From Solibacillus silvestris_B (GTDB lineage: Bacteria; Bacillota; Bacilli; Bacillales_A; Planococcaceae): DNA of 52,791 bases. The notes beneath the pieces were generated by a model, which was given only the letters and a program-made list of their open reading frames with translations, was not told the DNA's origin and did not search any database. Numbering within the stretch: the stretch's first letter is position 1; every line of letters begins with the position of its first letter. This document shows, piece after piece, positions 17,505-25,647 of this stretch. The translations under genes were made by a program, and so were the position numbers. The stretch lies in assembly GCF_051967575.1 (NCBI RefSeq), contig NZ_JBQCJW010000023.1, positions 1 to 52,791 of the forward strand. The letters run 5' to 3'.

Positions 17505-17786
17505 TTACGTATGACCATTCGTATAGAGTATTTTTGAATGGGAAAAAGGCACTGAATGTTCGTAGACCGACAATAGTTTCACCAAAGGACTTGTGGTAAG
17601 ATAATCTGAATAGTAATTAGAAACTGCCTCTTGAACATTCGGTAAAAGTAGTGAAAAAAACAAGTCCATCATGAGTTCTTCTTTTGACTCTTCAGCAGGC
17701 TGATAATAATCCGGTTCAGCATAAGTTAATATTGTTGGTATTAGAAGTAACAGTAAAAAAGAAGGTACTATAATTATTTTTTTCAT
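17505..17786 (-). pseudogene. Secreted DUF3888-like protein with a foreign or frameshifted C-terminus
   Basis: The frame starts with a signal peptide (MKKIIIVPSFLLLLLIPTIL, cleavage likely after TYA), then ESKEELMMDLFFSLLLPNVQ and AVSNYYSDYL, a pattern I associate with DUF3888 secreted proteins. After about residue 65 the sequence no longer resembles that family and stops. On the opposite strand 17450-17599 is open from a TTG (about 49 residues, beginning RRKVYKRDFEEEAEV), so the 3' part may come from another gene. ATG 17786 follows AAAGGGTGG at seven bases. The family call is tentative. Confidence 0.45.
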
Positions 17787-17968
17787 TTTCACACCACCCT
17801 TTAATATTTATTTTGTTCAGAAAAGATTATCTTATCTCAAACAAATATTTCATTTTTATAATGGAAAAGTCTTCAACTAACAGGTGCTTTAGTGCATCAA
17901 GGATTTATAAATTATGAAAAATATGCCCAATAATGGTCCCAAATCGAAGCTTGGGAACTTTCGATTCA

Positions 17969-18005
17969 GCAGCTAAGACTCATACAAAGTCTTGGCCGCT
18001 TTTTA
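17969..18005 (+). terminator. Orphan intrinsic terminator
   Basis: Arms 17969-17980 (GCAGCTAAGACT) and 17988-17999 pair with two G-U wobbles and are followed by TTTTTACTTT. No intact plus-strand gene lies directly upstream. The sequence at 17820-17968 shows no recognisable frame, so the terminator may be a relic of a lost gene. Confidence 0.55.
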
Positions 18006-18104
18006 CTTTAATTCGTTTACTAAACGTCGCAGGGTAGTTTAGGCAAGAACTTTTTTATTCTTTTAAAAAAGCAATGGCATGCCTTAAAAAAAGGAGGTGT
18101 TGTT

Positions 18105-18755
18105 ATAAAAAAAGGGAAAATTAGTGTAATCAGCTTGATCTCACTATTGTTGGTAGTAGTGTCCTTATTTTTATATATACAGGTTTCTGGTAAGGAAAAA
18201 GAAGGTACGAATAGTGGTTCTCATTTATCCGAAGAGGAAAGAAATGAATTAAAGAGTTTGATGTGGCAGATAAGAAGTAACTTACATGGCGAAAATTATG
18301 GGTTTGTTTTAGACCATGCTGTTTTGCCTAACGGAAACATTGAAGTAATCGTGAAATTAGGAGTTAACGAGATTGATAAAAAGACCAAAGAAGATATACA
18401 GCAAATAGCAACTGACGTCATTAAACAAAATGATTTTGATTCTGATTTATTTCAATTTAACATAACAAGTTTTTATAAATCCGAAAAAGAAGGGAATCGT
18501 ATTTCACAAAGGCTAAGTTACAATGATTTAATGGGAGACATCATGCTAAGTTTAAATGAATTAGGCTATGATGTTGTCGTACAGGGGGAAGTATCTTCAG
18601 ACAAAAACGTTATAATATCATTAGTATTACCACACGATAAGTTCGATGAAAACACCAAAAAAGAAGTACAACAGTTTGCAACTGATATTATTAAAAAATA
18701 TAATTTTGCAATTGAAATTTTCCAATTTAACATAAGAAGTTACTATAATTCTTAA
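18105..18755 (+). CDS. Membrane-anchored protein with an internal duplication; probable ATA start
   Basis: This protein of about 216 residues has one N-terminal hydrophobic helix and an outward-facing domain made of two related halves. The first half ends TATDVIKQN-type then LFQFNITSFYKS; the second ends QQFATDIIKKYNF then IFQFNIRSYYNS. I do not recognise the family. AAAGGAGGTG lies five bases before an ATA codon at 18105, which opens the natural-looking N-terminus KKGKISVISLISLLL; the nearest standard start is a TTG at 18135 inside the hydrophobic helix without a binding site. It is followed by a 115-bp element that recurs at 51998-52111. Confidence 0.65.
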   Translation: MKKGKISVISLISLLLVVVSLFLYIQVSGKEKEGTNSGSHLSEEERNELKSLMWQIRSNLHGENYGFVLDHAVLPNGNIEVIVKLGVNEIDKKTKEDIQQIATDVIKQNDFDSDLFQFNITSFYKSEKEGNRISQRLSYNDLMGDIMLSLNELGYDVVVQGEVSSDKNVIISLVLPHDKFDENTKKEVQQFATDIIKKYNFAIEIFQFNIRSYYNS

Positions 18756-18775
18756 GTACAACAAGAACTAATTAC

Positions 18776-18890
18776 GTATACAAAACAAACTAAAATAACG
18801 TTCCCAAATGAAAGTTTGGACACGTAAGAAAAAGCGACAAACGCTGTTAAAACCGTGTTTGTCGCTTTTTTGGTGGAACATTGTTTATAC
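18776..18890 (+). repeat. Copy A of a 115-bp 3' cassette with hairpin/terminator
   Basis: It begins GTATACAAAACAAAC and ends TGGAACATTGTTTATAC. Inside is a hairpin with arms at 18829-18842 and 18857-18870 followed by Ts, serving as terminator of the gene ending at 18755. The inverse complement of 51998-52111 aligns along the whole length with one gap. The flanks are conserved, and the stem differs by paired changes. Confidence 0.85.
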
Positions 18891-19263
18891 AGGCTATTAT
18901 GCATTTTTGATAAACTCCAGTAAAAGTAATGGTTTAGACGATTGCAAAGGATTGCTGCGTCATGATTGTCACTGAATAAAATCCTGCATATGCTATCGTT
19001 CTAATCCTCATTTTTCTGACGCTACCCCTATATAATCAAACTAAAAACCTTTAAATATAAGGTCTGTTTTTATTTTATTATACTATTTACCCTATATTCA
19101 TACTTGAAAAGTGGTTTTTTCGGTGCGCTATGATTATAATTTTTAGTCCTTCACTAAGAAACGAGCCTGTCTGTTAATCTAATGAAAAATTTGTTAATCA
19201 AAGTCTTCTCCATTAAAAAATAATCTATTTTAAAAATATCGCACCTTCGTTTATATTCATATT
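18891..19263. other. Gene-free AT-rich stretch
   Basis: No coding frame was found between the cassette and the convergent pilus-gene end. Two short stretches (GGTGCGCTAT near 19132 and its near-complement near 19236) are inverted about 100 bases apart. No terminator with a clear T-run was found for the minus-strand pilin operon. Confidence 0.5.
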
Positions 19264-21024
19264 TTAATATCTTTCAAGAACTTCAGGCGGATTGATGGAT
19301 GTGATCGCTTCATCCTTTTCGTCGCGTTTAAATTCTGTGTACTGGCTGATTAATTCTTCGTCATAGGTAATTTTCAGCCTAGAATTTTTCGCAGGCAAGC
19401 TGGTAGAGGAATTGATGGTTTTTTGTGCTGCCCCCGATTCATACCTGCTGTTGCTGGACTTCCCTCGAACGGCGGTCAAAATAAGCCTTTTAGCCGATAA
19501 ACCGCCATACAAATTAATATTTGAACCAACCCCGTACATGATCATGTCCTGTTTAGAGTAAAAGAAGCCTTTGATTGTACTAGGGGTATCCTGATCGACG
19601 GAAATATTGCTGATGGAAATATCTCCGGTAGCAAAAATGAAAATCGTACTGTTTGCATCGATTCCGTTTAATGTGCTGTCCGATATGGTGACATTCCCAT
19701 CTACATATAAAATGGCATTGCTTTTCAAATTTGTTTTATAAATCTTCAAATCTCCGTTCACATAGTAAGTTCCAGAAAGTTTAATATCTTTGTTGCTGGA
19801 ATTTGATGATGCATCAGTGTTAATGTTAAAATTCGCTTTGCTTAATATTTGATTGTAATTCCATTCCCAGCAAATAATAATTAGTACTTTACAAGAACCT
19901 CGAACACTTTCCTCTCCATGAATAAAAATAACATCTTTAGGGTCGTACTTTGAAGTTTCATGGGTAGTAGTATTGACCGTCAATCCATTATTGTAATTTT
20001 TTTTGTATTGTTTCGTCGTATATAAAGGAGTGATTTTTTCGGCGATTTCCACCTTATCCGGTTCAAGGTTTCTTGAGATAATTGATAATCCTTTTGTCGA
20101 GAACAGTTTATTTTGAATTTCCAGCGCGGTATTTGGCTGATTAGGGATATATTTTGTATAACGGCTTGTATTCAAATACTCTGTCCGGTTTTCGACTCGA
20201 TTTTCTATATGCTTAAAGTAATCAATAGAGGTCCCGCTGTTTACTACATAAATATTTTTCCCGGATTCCTTCATAATAATTTTCGGGCTTACACTTTTTG
20301 AATCAGCCACCATTCTTAAAAAAGTGCTATCTTCCCAATTGGCGGTTTCAGTACCGTTGCTGCTTCGCGAAATCCAATGAGCTCTTTCGGAGAGAATCAA
20401 GTGGCCATCCGTTTTTATGTCCCCTTTAATTTCTATACCGCCATGCAAATAGAGATTGCCTTCTTCATTCGTCGAAATGGCGTATCGCAGCTGGTCGGGC
20501 ACGGCATCTGTTCCAATAATGATTTTCGAGCGAGTAATATGCTCCTTTCCATTGACGTAGCCGATGCTTTTAAATGTGACAATTCGTTTGTAGGCATTTT
20601 TTTCGTCAGCTAGTCCATTAGTTAAAACAGGTTCTATCTTTTCGATGCAAACTTTCGTATAGCTGCTATTATTGCCTTGAATTTTATAGCCGATCGAATC
20701 AGAGAATGGCTGACCGGCAAGAGGGCATTGCAATGCCGGCTTTGACAAAATCCGCACCAGCTCTGTTTTGAATTTTTCTTTCCCGACTTTTATGGTAGGA
20801 TGGCTAATTAAATCCGTCAGCTGCTTTTGAATATCATTGACGGCAAAATCAATCCCTTTGTCCGCCAAATCCTTCGACTGCACAATGTTTTCGCGTGTTT
20901 CATTTTTCTTTATTCCGTTTGTCGTCAATGTCAATAATGCGAATCCGAGAACAGTAAAAAGCATTAAAACTGCGACAGCCAGCAATAGGGCGGACCCAGT
21001 TTGATTTTTTAAATACTTGTGCAT
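19264..21024 (-). CDS. PilX-type type IV pilus-associated protein
   Basis: This 586-residue protein has a short cytoplasmic start, one hydrophobic helix (about residues 10-34, SALLLAVAVLMLFTVLGFAL) and a long, mostly beta-rich exterior with many Ser, Asn and Thr residues. The N-terminal LKNQTGSALLLAVAVLMLFT resembles the PilX_N domain of minor pilin-like proteins, which lack a strict class III cleavage site. It is third in the minus-strand minor-pilin operon. It probably sits at the pilus tip or base as a priming or adhesive subunit (inference from context and size). Confidence 0.7.
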   Translation of the reverse strand: MHKYLKNQTGSALLLAVAVLMLFTVLGFALLTLTTNGIKKNETRENIVQSKDLADKGIDFAVNDIQKQLTDLISHPTIKVGKEKFKTELVRILSKPALQCPLAGQPFSDSIGYKIQGNNSSYTKVCIEKIEPVLTNGLADEKNAYKRIVTFKSIGYVNGKEHITRSKIIIGTDAVPDQLRYAISTNEEGNLYLHGGIEIKGDIKTDGHLILSERAHWISRSSNGTETANWEDSTFLRMVADSKSVSPKIIMKESGKNIYVVNSGTSIDYFKHIENRVENRTEYLNTSRYTKYIPNQPNTALEIQNKLFSTKGLSIISRNLEPDKVEIAEKITPLYTTKQYKKNYNNGLTVNTTTHETSKYDPKDVIFIHGEESVRGSCKVLIIICWEWNYNQILSKANFNINTDASSNSSNKDIKLSGTYYVNGDLKIYKTNLKSNAILYVDGNVTISDSTLNGIDANSTIFIFATGDISISNISVDQDTPSTIKGFFYSKQDMIMYGVGSNINLYGGLSAKRLILTAVRGKSSNSRYESGAAQKTINSSTSLPAKNSRLKITYDEELISQYTEFKRDEKDEAITSINPPEVLERY

Positions 21025-21047
21025 CTTTATACTCCTCTCTTTCGGGA

Positions 21048-21662
21048 CTATTTCGATATAACAATAGGTTGTACTTCATTTTTAAACGTCATTTCTTTTG
21101 TTACCGTATTATTTCCGCGTTTTGTTGTGCTTGCTAAATTCAGCATTATTTCGTATACCGTAGTCTCTTCCGGATTTCCGTTGATTTTTGAAGTGGGGAG
21201 TATTTTTATTCCTTTATTTATAATTGCATATTCTTCATTCAGAATATGAATTTTTGTCGTCCCGTTTGTCGTTTTAAACCCAATGGGCTGCAAGGTTGGT
21301 CGGCAATAGCTGTCATTATTCAGCGGGTTTCCGTCTTTATCCAGAAACTTGCCATTTTCATCTCTCCTGCATTTTGATAAGTCATTTGTTACTTCTATAT
21401 AGCTATTTCCGTCAGTGGTCGTAATATTGCGGATAATATGATCTTGCCGCGTTGAATAGAGCGTTTTAATGAACTTGCTGACGATAATATCAGCTTCGTC
21501 CCGCAAAACCGTTTCCTGGCCAATAATATTTGTGTTTTCCAATGCTTTTGTTGCAATGGAGAATAGCAAAAGAGAAACAATTGCCGTCAATACCATCGTT
21601 GCTAAAAGCTCCACTAATGTCAGGCCTTTTTGGTTCGTTATGTTTTTACTCAAGTGCAACAA
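21048..21662 (-). CDS. PilW-like minor pilin
   Basis: This is a 204-residue prepilin-like protein. The class III signal is NQKG|LTLVELLATM, with cleavage expected after Gly13 and the required Glu at position 5 of the mature form (Glu18). A hydrophobic helix follows. Its start overlaps the end of the preceding pilin gene by 17 bases, so the two are translated as a pair. Processing would be by the peptidase encoded at 31027-31782. As a minor pilin it would help start or cap the fibre. Confidence 0.82.
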   Translation of the reverse strand: MLHLSKNITNQKGLTLVELLATMVLTAIVSLLLFSIATKALENTNIIGQETVLRDEADIIVSKFIKTLYSTRQDHIIRNITTTDGNSYIEVTNDLSKCRRDENGKFLDKDGNPLNNDSYCRPTLQPIGFKTTNGTTKIHILNEEYAIINKGIKILPTSKINGNPEETTVYEIMLNLASTTKRGNNTVTKEMTFKNEVQPIVISK

Positions 21663-22104
21663 ATCCTTCCGAAGATCCTTTTGTTTTTCCGTCCGGGGCC
21701 GTTACGGTGACAACGACTTTGATCAGCTTCAAATCCTTCTCCGAGTAGGAAGCATTCGTAATCATTTGATTATTTTGAGAGGCATTATAGCTAACTTCAT
21801 AATCTTTATCGTTCATCCTAATTAATGTGGGGGGCTTCTTTTTTGTACGATCGGATTGTGTTGTATCGATAAAATACTTATTCGGATCGGTGATGGTGCT
21901 GCTATAAGTGAAAGATTCGGCTTTCAATCGCACCAACATAGCGTCGGCCAAATTGACGGTTATTAGCTTTTCATTGTTTTTATGCGCAATCTTGTTTGAC
22001 TGGATGAATAATTGCGAAAAACTGACGAGCACAATCCCGACGATGAGAATTGCCGCTACAACTTCTATTAGGGAGAAGCCGCGTTCTTGTTTTAGTAGTT
22101 TCAT
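21646..22104 (-). CDS. PilV-like minor pilin
   Basis: This 152-residue prepilin-like protein has the class III signal ERG|FSLIEVVAAI, cleavage after Gly9 and Glu14 at mature position 5, followed by a hydrophobic helix. AAGGAGGGA precedes the ATG. It is the first gene of the minor-pilin arm and diverges from the main assembly operon. Order and size match the small minor pilins of the PilV/GspI kind; the precise equivalent is not certain. Confidence 0.82.
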   Translation of the reverse strand: MKLLKQERGFSLIEVVAAILIVGIVLVSFSQLFIQSNKIAHKNNEKLITVNLADAMLVRLKAESFTYSSTITDPNKYFIDTTQSDRTKKKPPTLIRMNDKDYEVSYNASQNNQMITNASYSEKDLKLIKVVVTVTAPDGKTKGSSEGFVALE

Positions 22105-22513
22105 TACAAGAATCCCTCCTTAAAATTATCTGCAGTTCAATTCATGCATACCCGGTAATTAAGCCTCATTTTATAAATGGCAAACATGAAAGTATTGGAG
22201 ATTTATTATTTAGTCCCATCTATGAAAGGCGATTTTGTTTGAACTCAAATAAAAAATTAATAAAACATATAGTCTAAAAGTCTTTTGCTGATTTTGCTAA
22301 ATAATAATAAAAAGCATAAATATAGTAGAATTGAAATATTTTTTTTGGTTATGAAGGGATTTTTGATCTTCAAAGAGAGAAATCTGCCTGGTAATTGAAC
22401 ATTTAAGTTTACTATACCCACATTTTGAGGAAAGAAGAGTAATATGACTTGTATTTTTTATGGATAGCTTAAGTGGCTTCATGAAAATAAAGGGAATGAT
22501 GCGGGGTGAGCAT
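22105..22513. other. Divergent intergenic region of the pilus locus
   Basis: This AT-rich region separates the minor-pilin arm (minus) from the assembly arm (plus) and should hold both promoters. TTGCTA-N17-TAAATA near 22290-22320 is a weak plus-strand candidate. I looked for a c-di-GMP riboswitch because such elements precede some pilus operons; its conserved core is not present. In-frame ATG codons at 22460 and 22496-22501 precede the chosen start of the next gene. Confidence 0.5.
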
Positions 22514-23953
22514 ATGAAAGTAATTTTCAAATCGATTGTACTTTTATCATTGATGGCGGTGTTATTAGCAATTTGGGTGCCGCATTTTATTGCTGGACCG
22601 AAAGATTCGGCTAATATTGCCCCGAAAGGCTCCACAATAGGAGGGGTCGAGGTAGGGGATTTGAAAGGTGATGACTTAAAAGAGATGCTTACAAATGCTG
22701 TGAATGATTGGTATACGCATAATTTAACCGTATTAGGCGGGGAGGATTCCATTGAGGTCAGCTCTTCTACGTTCCGGTTTGATATCGAGGGCACGGTAAA
22801 TACATACGAAGATAATTACCGTAAGCCATGGTACGCATTTTGGGCTAACAAGGCAACTGTTCATCTTCCATTAAATGTTCTGCCAAATGAAATCGTCAAA
22901 AACGAGATTAGTACCGTTTCGTCTTGGGATACGGATTTAACTTACGAAAAAGTACATCAAAATGCTTCCTATTTGAAAACCGAAGATGTGGAAGCGGTAG
23001 TTATCGATTTATCGATTTTGGAAACGGATCGTATTTCATTATCGGTGGAAGCGATTCCGGAAGGGGCAATGGGGGTTAATGAGCTCCTATTCGCATTGAA
23101 TGATACGGTAATTGAGCCGCAAATGCCGTTTTCGATGATTGAAAAGCTAGGCGATGCGATTAATCTGGCGAATCGTGAGGCAATCAATTTTATCGCTTCG
23201 AATATTTATAATGCAGCAATTCAAATAAATGGCGAAATTTTAGAGCGTCATTCACAAAATAAAATTCCTTCCTATTTAAAGCCGGGTTTAGAGGCTAAAG
23301 TGGACCCTTTAGCAAATGAAGATTTAAAGTTTGCAAATACCTTATCAACGCCTGTTTTGCTGAAGCTTTCAATGGAGGATGGAAAATTGCTGACAGAAGT
23401 ATATGCACCAGCAAAGGAAACTGAAGTATCTGTAACGGTATCGCATGATGAAGAAATTCAACCGCGTACAATTACACGTTTTTCAAAGGACTTGGCAATT
23501 GGACAATCAGAGCAATTACAACAAGGGCTGGAAGGGCTGCGTGTTTCTGTATATCGAACAGTCTATGAAGAGCAAAAGTTAGTAAGCCGTGATTATTATC
23601 CGCCTGTGAACCGGGTGCTTGTAAAATCTTCACGACAACCCGAACCGCAAATCACACCAGATGATATGAACAATGATCCCGATTATCAAATTGATCTAGA
23701 TGGTGACGGTTTCCCGGATGGCGATCTGAATAATGAAAATTTGCAGAATGGTGATGGTGGTTCGCAAAATTCTGGCTCAAGCTCAACGAATAATAGTTCG
23801 CAAAATTCAGAATCAGGTTCAGCAAATAATGGTTCTCAAAATTCTGATTCAGGCTCAGCAACTAATGATCCGGAAAGTGAAGATGGGGAGGAAGAGGAAA
23901 ATCTCCCGCCTGGCAGTTATTACGATAAAGGCGGGAATTTAATAACTCCATAG
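22514..23953 (+). CDS. VanW/G5-like exported protein of the pilus operon
   Basis: This 479-residue protein has an N-terminal hydrophobic anchor (VIFKSIVLLSLMAVLLAIWV), an extracellular domain with a VanW-like core, and a G5-like stretch around RTITRFSKDLAIGQSEQLQQ to VYEEQKLVSRDYYPP. A low-complexity tail follows (repeats of SQNSxSGSxxN, then acidic EDGEEEE). ATG 22514 is preferred because GGGGTGAG precedes it; ATGs at 22496/22499 with AAAGGG are alternatives. It lies 16 bases before pilB, so it is probably part of the pilus system, perhaps linking the machine to the cell wall (inference). Confidence 0.7.
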   Translation: MKVIFKSIVLLSLMAVLLAIWVPHFIAGPKDSANIAPKGSTIGGVEVGDLKGDDLKEMLTNAVNDWYTHNLTVLGGEDSIEVSSSTFRFDIEGTVNTYEDNYRKPWYAFWANKATVHLPLNVLPNEIVKNEISTVSSWDTDLTYEKVHQNASYLKTEDVEAVVIDLSILETDRISLSVEAIPEGAMGVNELLFALNDTVIEPQMPFSMIEKLGDAINLANREAINFIASNIYNAAIQINGEILERHSQNKIPSYLKPGLEAKVDPLANEDLKFANTLSTPVLLKLSMEDGKLLTEVYAPAKETEVSVTVSHDEEIQPRTITRFSKDLAIGQSEQLQQGLEGLRVSVYRTVYEEQKLVSRDYYPPVNRVLVKSSRQPEPQITPDDMNNDPDYQIDLDGDGFPDGDLNNENLQNGDGGSQNSGSSSTNNSSQNSESGSANNGSQNSDSGSATNDPESEDGEEEENLPPGSYYDKGGNLITP

Positions 23954-23969
23954 CAAAGGGGAGAAAAAA

Positions 23970-25634
23970 ATGAAAGCGATGTCCAGGAAACGCTTAGGGG
24001 ATTTACTGCTTGAAGCAGGAGTAATCAATGAACAGCAACTGAATTACGCTTTGGAAAACAAAAGCCGGGATGAAAAATTAGGCGACTTTCTCATCAAGGA
24101 AAATGTGCTGACAGAACAGCAGTTAATCGAAGTATTAGAATTCCAGCTAGGTATCCCGCATATTACGCTAAGCAAATATGCCATCGAACCTGAACTGTTG
24201 CAGCTCGTGCCAAGGGAGCTTGCGAAGCGTACGAATATTATGCCGGTGCGTCGCGATAAAAATAAGCTGTTAATTGCGATGTCAGATCCTATGGACTATT
24301 TTGCCATAGAAGAAGTTCGCATGGCGACAGGCTGTCAAATCGAAACAAGTATTGCAGCGAAGGACGATTTATATCGAACAATCACAAAATACTATGATTT
24401 GCAAGCTTCTATGGACGCGGCATTGTCCGAAGCATCTGTAAATACAACAGAAGTTGAACAGGAAATTACCGATGAAGACTCGGCTATTGTCCGCCTGGTT
24501 AATCAGATTATTGCCAATGGTGTAGCCCAGCGAGCATCTGATATTCACTTTGACCCACAAGAGACCGAATATAAAGTGCGTTATCGTGTAGATGGCGTGT
24601 TGCGGACAGAGCGTTCCTTGCCGAAGCATATGCAAAATATGATGACTGCCCGTGTAAAAATTATGGGAGGTTTAAACATTACAGAAAACCGGATTCCGCA
24701 GGATGGCCGTATTAAAGTCAATATTGATTTTAGAAGCATCGATATTCGTCTTGCTACATTGCCTACTGTATATGGTGAAAAAATCGTTATGCGTATTTTA
24801 GATATAAACAATGCCGCAACAGATATTTCTAAGCTTGGCTTCACGGAAAAAAACGCAGCATTGTTCAAAAAGTTGATTGCTGCTCCTAATGGCATCGTCT
24901 TAATAACAGGTCCAACTGGTTCTGGTAAATCTTCGACATTATATGCAGCACTTACAAACTTAAATAATGAAGGCGTCAATATTATTACGGTTGAAGACCC
25001 GGTCGAATACCAGCTGAATGGTGTGAATCAAATTCAAGTGAGGGAAGAAGTAGGATTAACGTTTGCCGCTGGTTTGCGTTCCATTTTACGCCAGGATCCG
25101 GACATTATTATGATTGGGGAAATCCGGGATTTGGAAACAGCGCAAATTGCGATTCGCGCCTCGCTTACTGGACATCTTGTTTTGAGTACATTGCATACGA
25201 ACAGTGCGGTGGAATCGGTTTCGCGCCTGCAGGATATGGGAATTGAGCCGTTTTTAATCTCATCTTCGCTCGTTGGCATCATGGCCCAGCGTCTCGTCCG
25301 CAAAGTATGCCGGGACTGTGGTATAGAAATGGAACCAACTGTCCGCGAAAAGGAAATTTTCACTGCTAACCGGTTAGTCGTTGAAAAAGTGCGGAAAGGG
25401 CGTGGTTGCCCGGCATGTGCAAACACCGGATACCGGGGGCGACTTGCTATTCATGAATTACTGCCTGTTGACAGGGAACTGAAGGAATTAATTTTAAATA
25501 GGGCGAGCAGCAACGAAATTAGCGATTATATGCATGAGGCAGGATACAATACATTATTGCAGGATGGATTACTGAAAGTTTTGGAGGGTGTCACGACGAC
25601 GGAGGAAGTCCTGCGCGTGGCGATGATTGATTAG
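23970..25634 (+). CDS. pilB: Type IV pilus assembly ATPase PilB
   Basis: This 554-residue hexameric ATPase powers pilin polymerisation at the inner face of the membrane. The N-terminal region has two tandem MshEN-like motifs (RLGDLLLEAGVINEQQL and KLGDFLIKENVLTEQQL). Walker A is GPTGSGKS (314-321), followed by IIMIGEIRDLETA. A zinc site of two CxxC pairs (CRDC about 447, CPAC about 480) is typical of PilB/GspE. AAGGGGAG precedes the ATG. It is followed by pilT and pilC in one operon. Confidence 0.95.
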   Translation: MKAMSRKRLGDLLLEAGVINEQQLNYALENKSRDEKLGDFLIKENVLTEQQLIEVLEFQLGIPHITLSKYAIEPELLQLVPRELAKRTNIMPVRRDKNKLLIAMSDPMDYFAIEEVRMATGCQIETSIAAKDDLYRTITKYYDLQASMDAALSEASVNTTEVEQEITDEDSAIVRLVNQIIANGVAQRASDIHFDPQETEYKVRYRVDGVLRTERSLPKHMQNMMTARVKIMGGLNITENRIPQDGRIKVNIDFRSIDIRLATLPTVYGEKIVMRILDINNAATDISKLGFTEKNAALFKKLIAAPNGIVLITGPTGSGKSSTLYAALTNLNNEGVNIITVEDPVEYQLNGVNQIQVREEVGLTFAAGLRSILRQDPDIIMIGEIRDLETAQIAIRASLTGHLVLSTLHTNSAVESVSRLQDMGIEPFLISSSLVGIMAQRLVRKVCRDCGIEMEPTVREKEIFTANRLVVEKVRKGRGCPACANTGYRGRLAIHELLPVDRELKELILNRASSNEISDYMHEAGYNTLLQDGLLKVLEGVTTTEEVLRVAMID

Positions 25635-25647
25635 GAGGGAGCATGAT

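Noticed and set aside
22105..22513. Possible c-di-GMP riboswitch before the pilus assembly operon
   Set aside because: GGCAAAC and GAAAG are seen near 22178, but the conserved GACGCAAAGC-type core and tetraloop receptor are absent.
22297..22794. 165-codon minus-strand frame over the divergent pilus region
   Set aside because: It has no ribosome binding site and overlaps the start of the exported-protein gene; it reads as a shadow.
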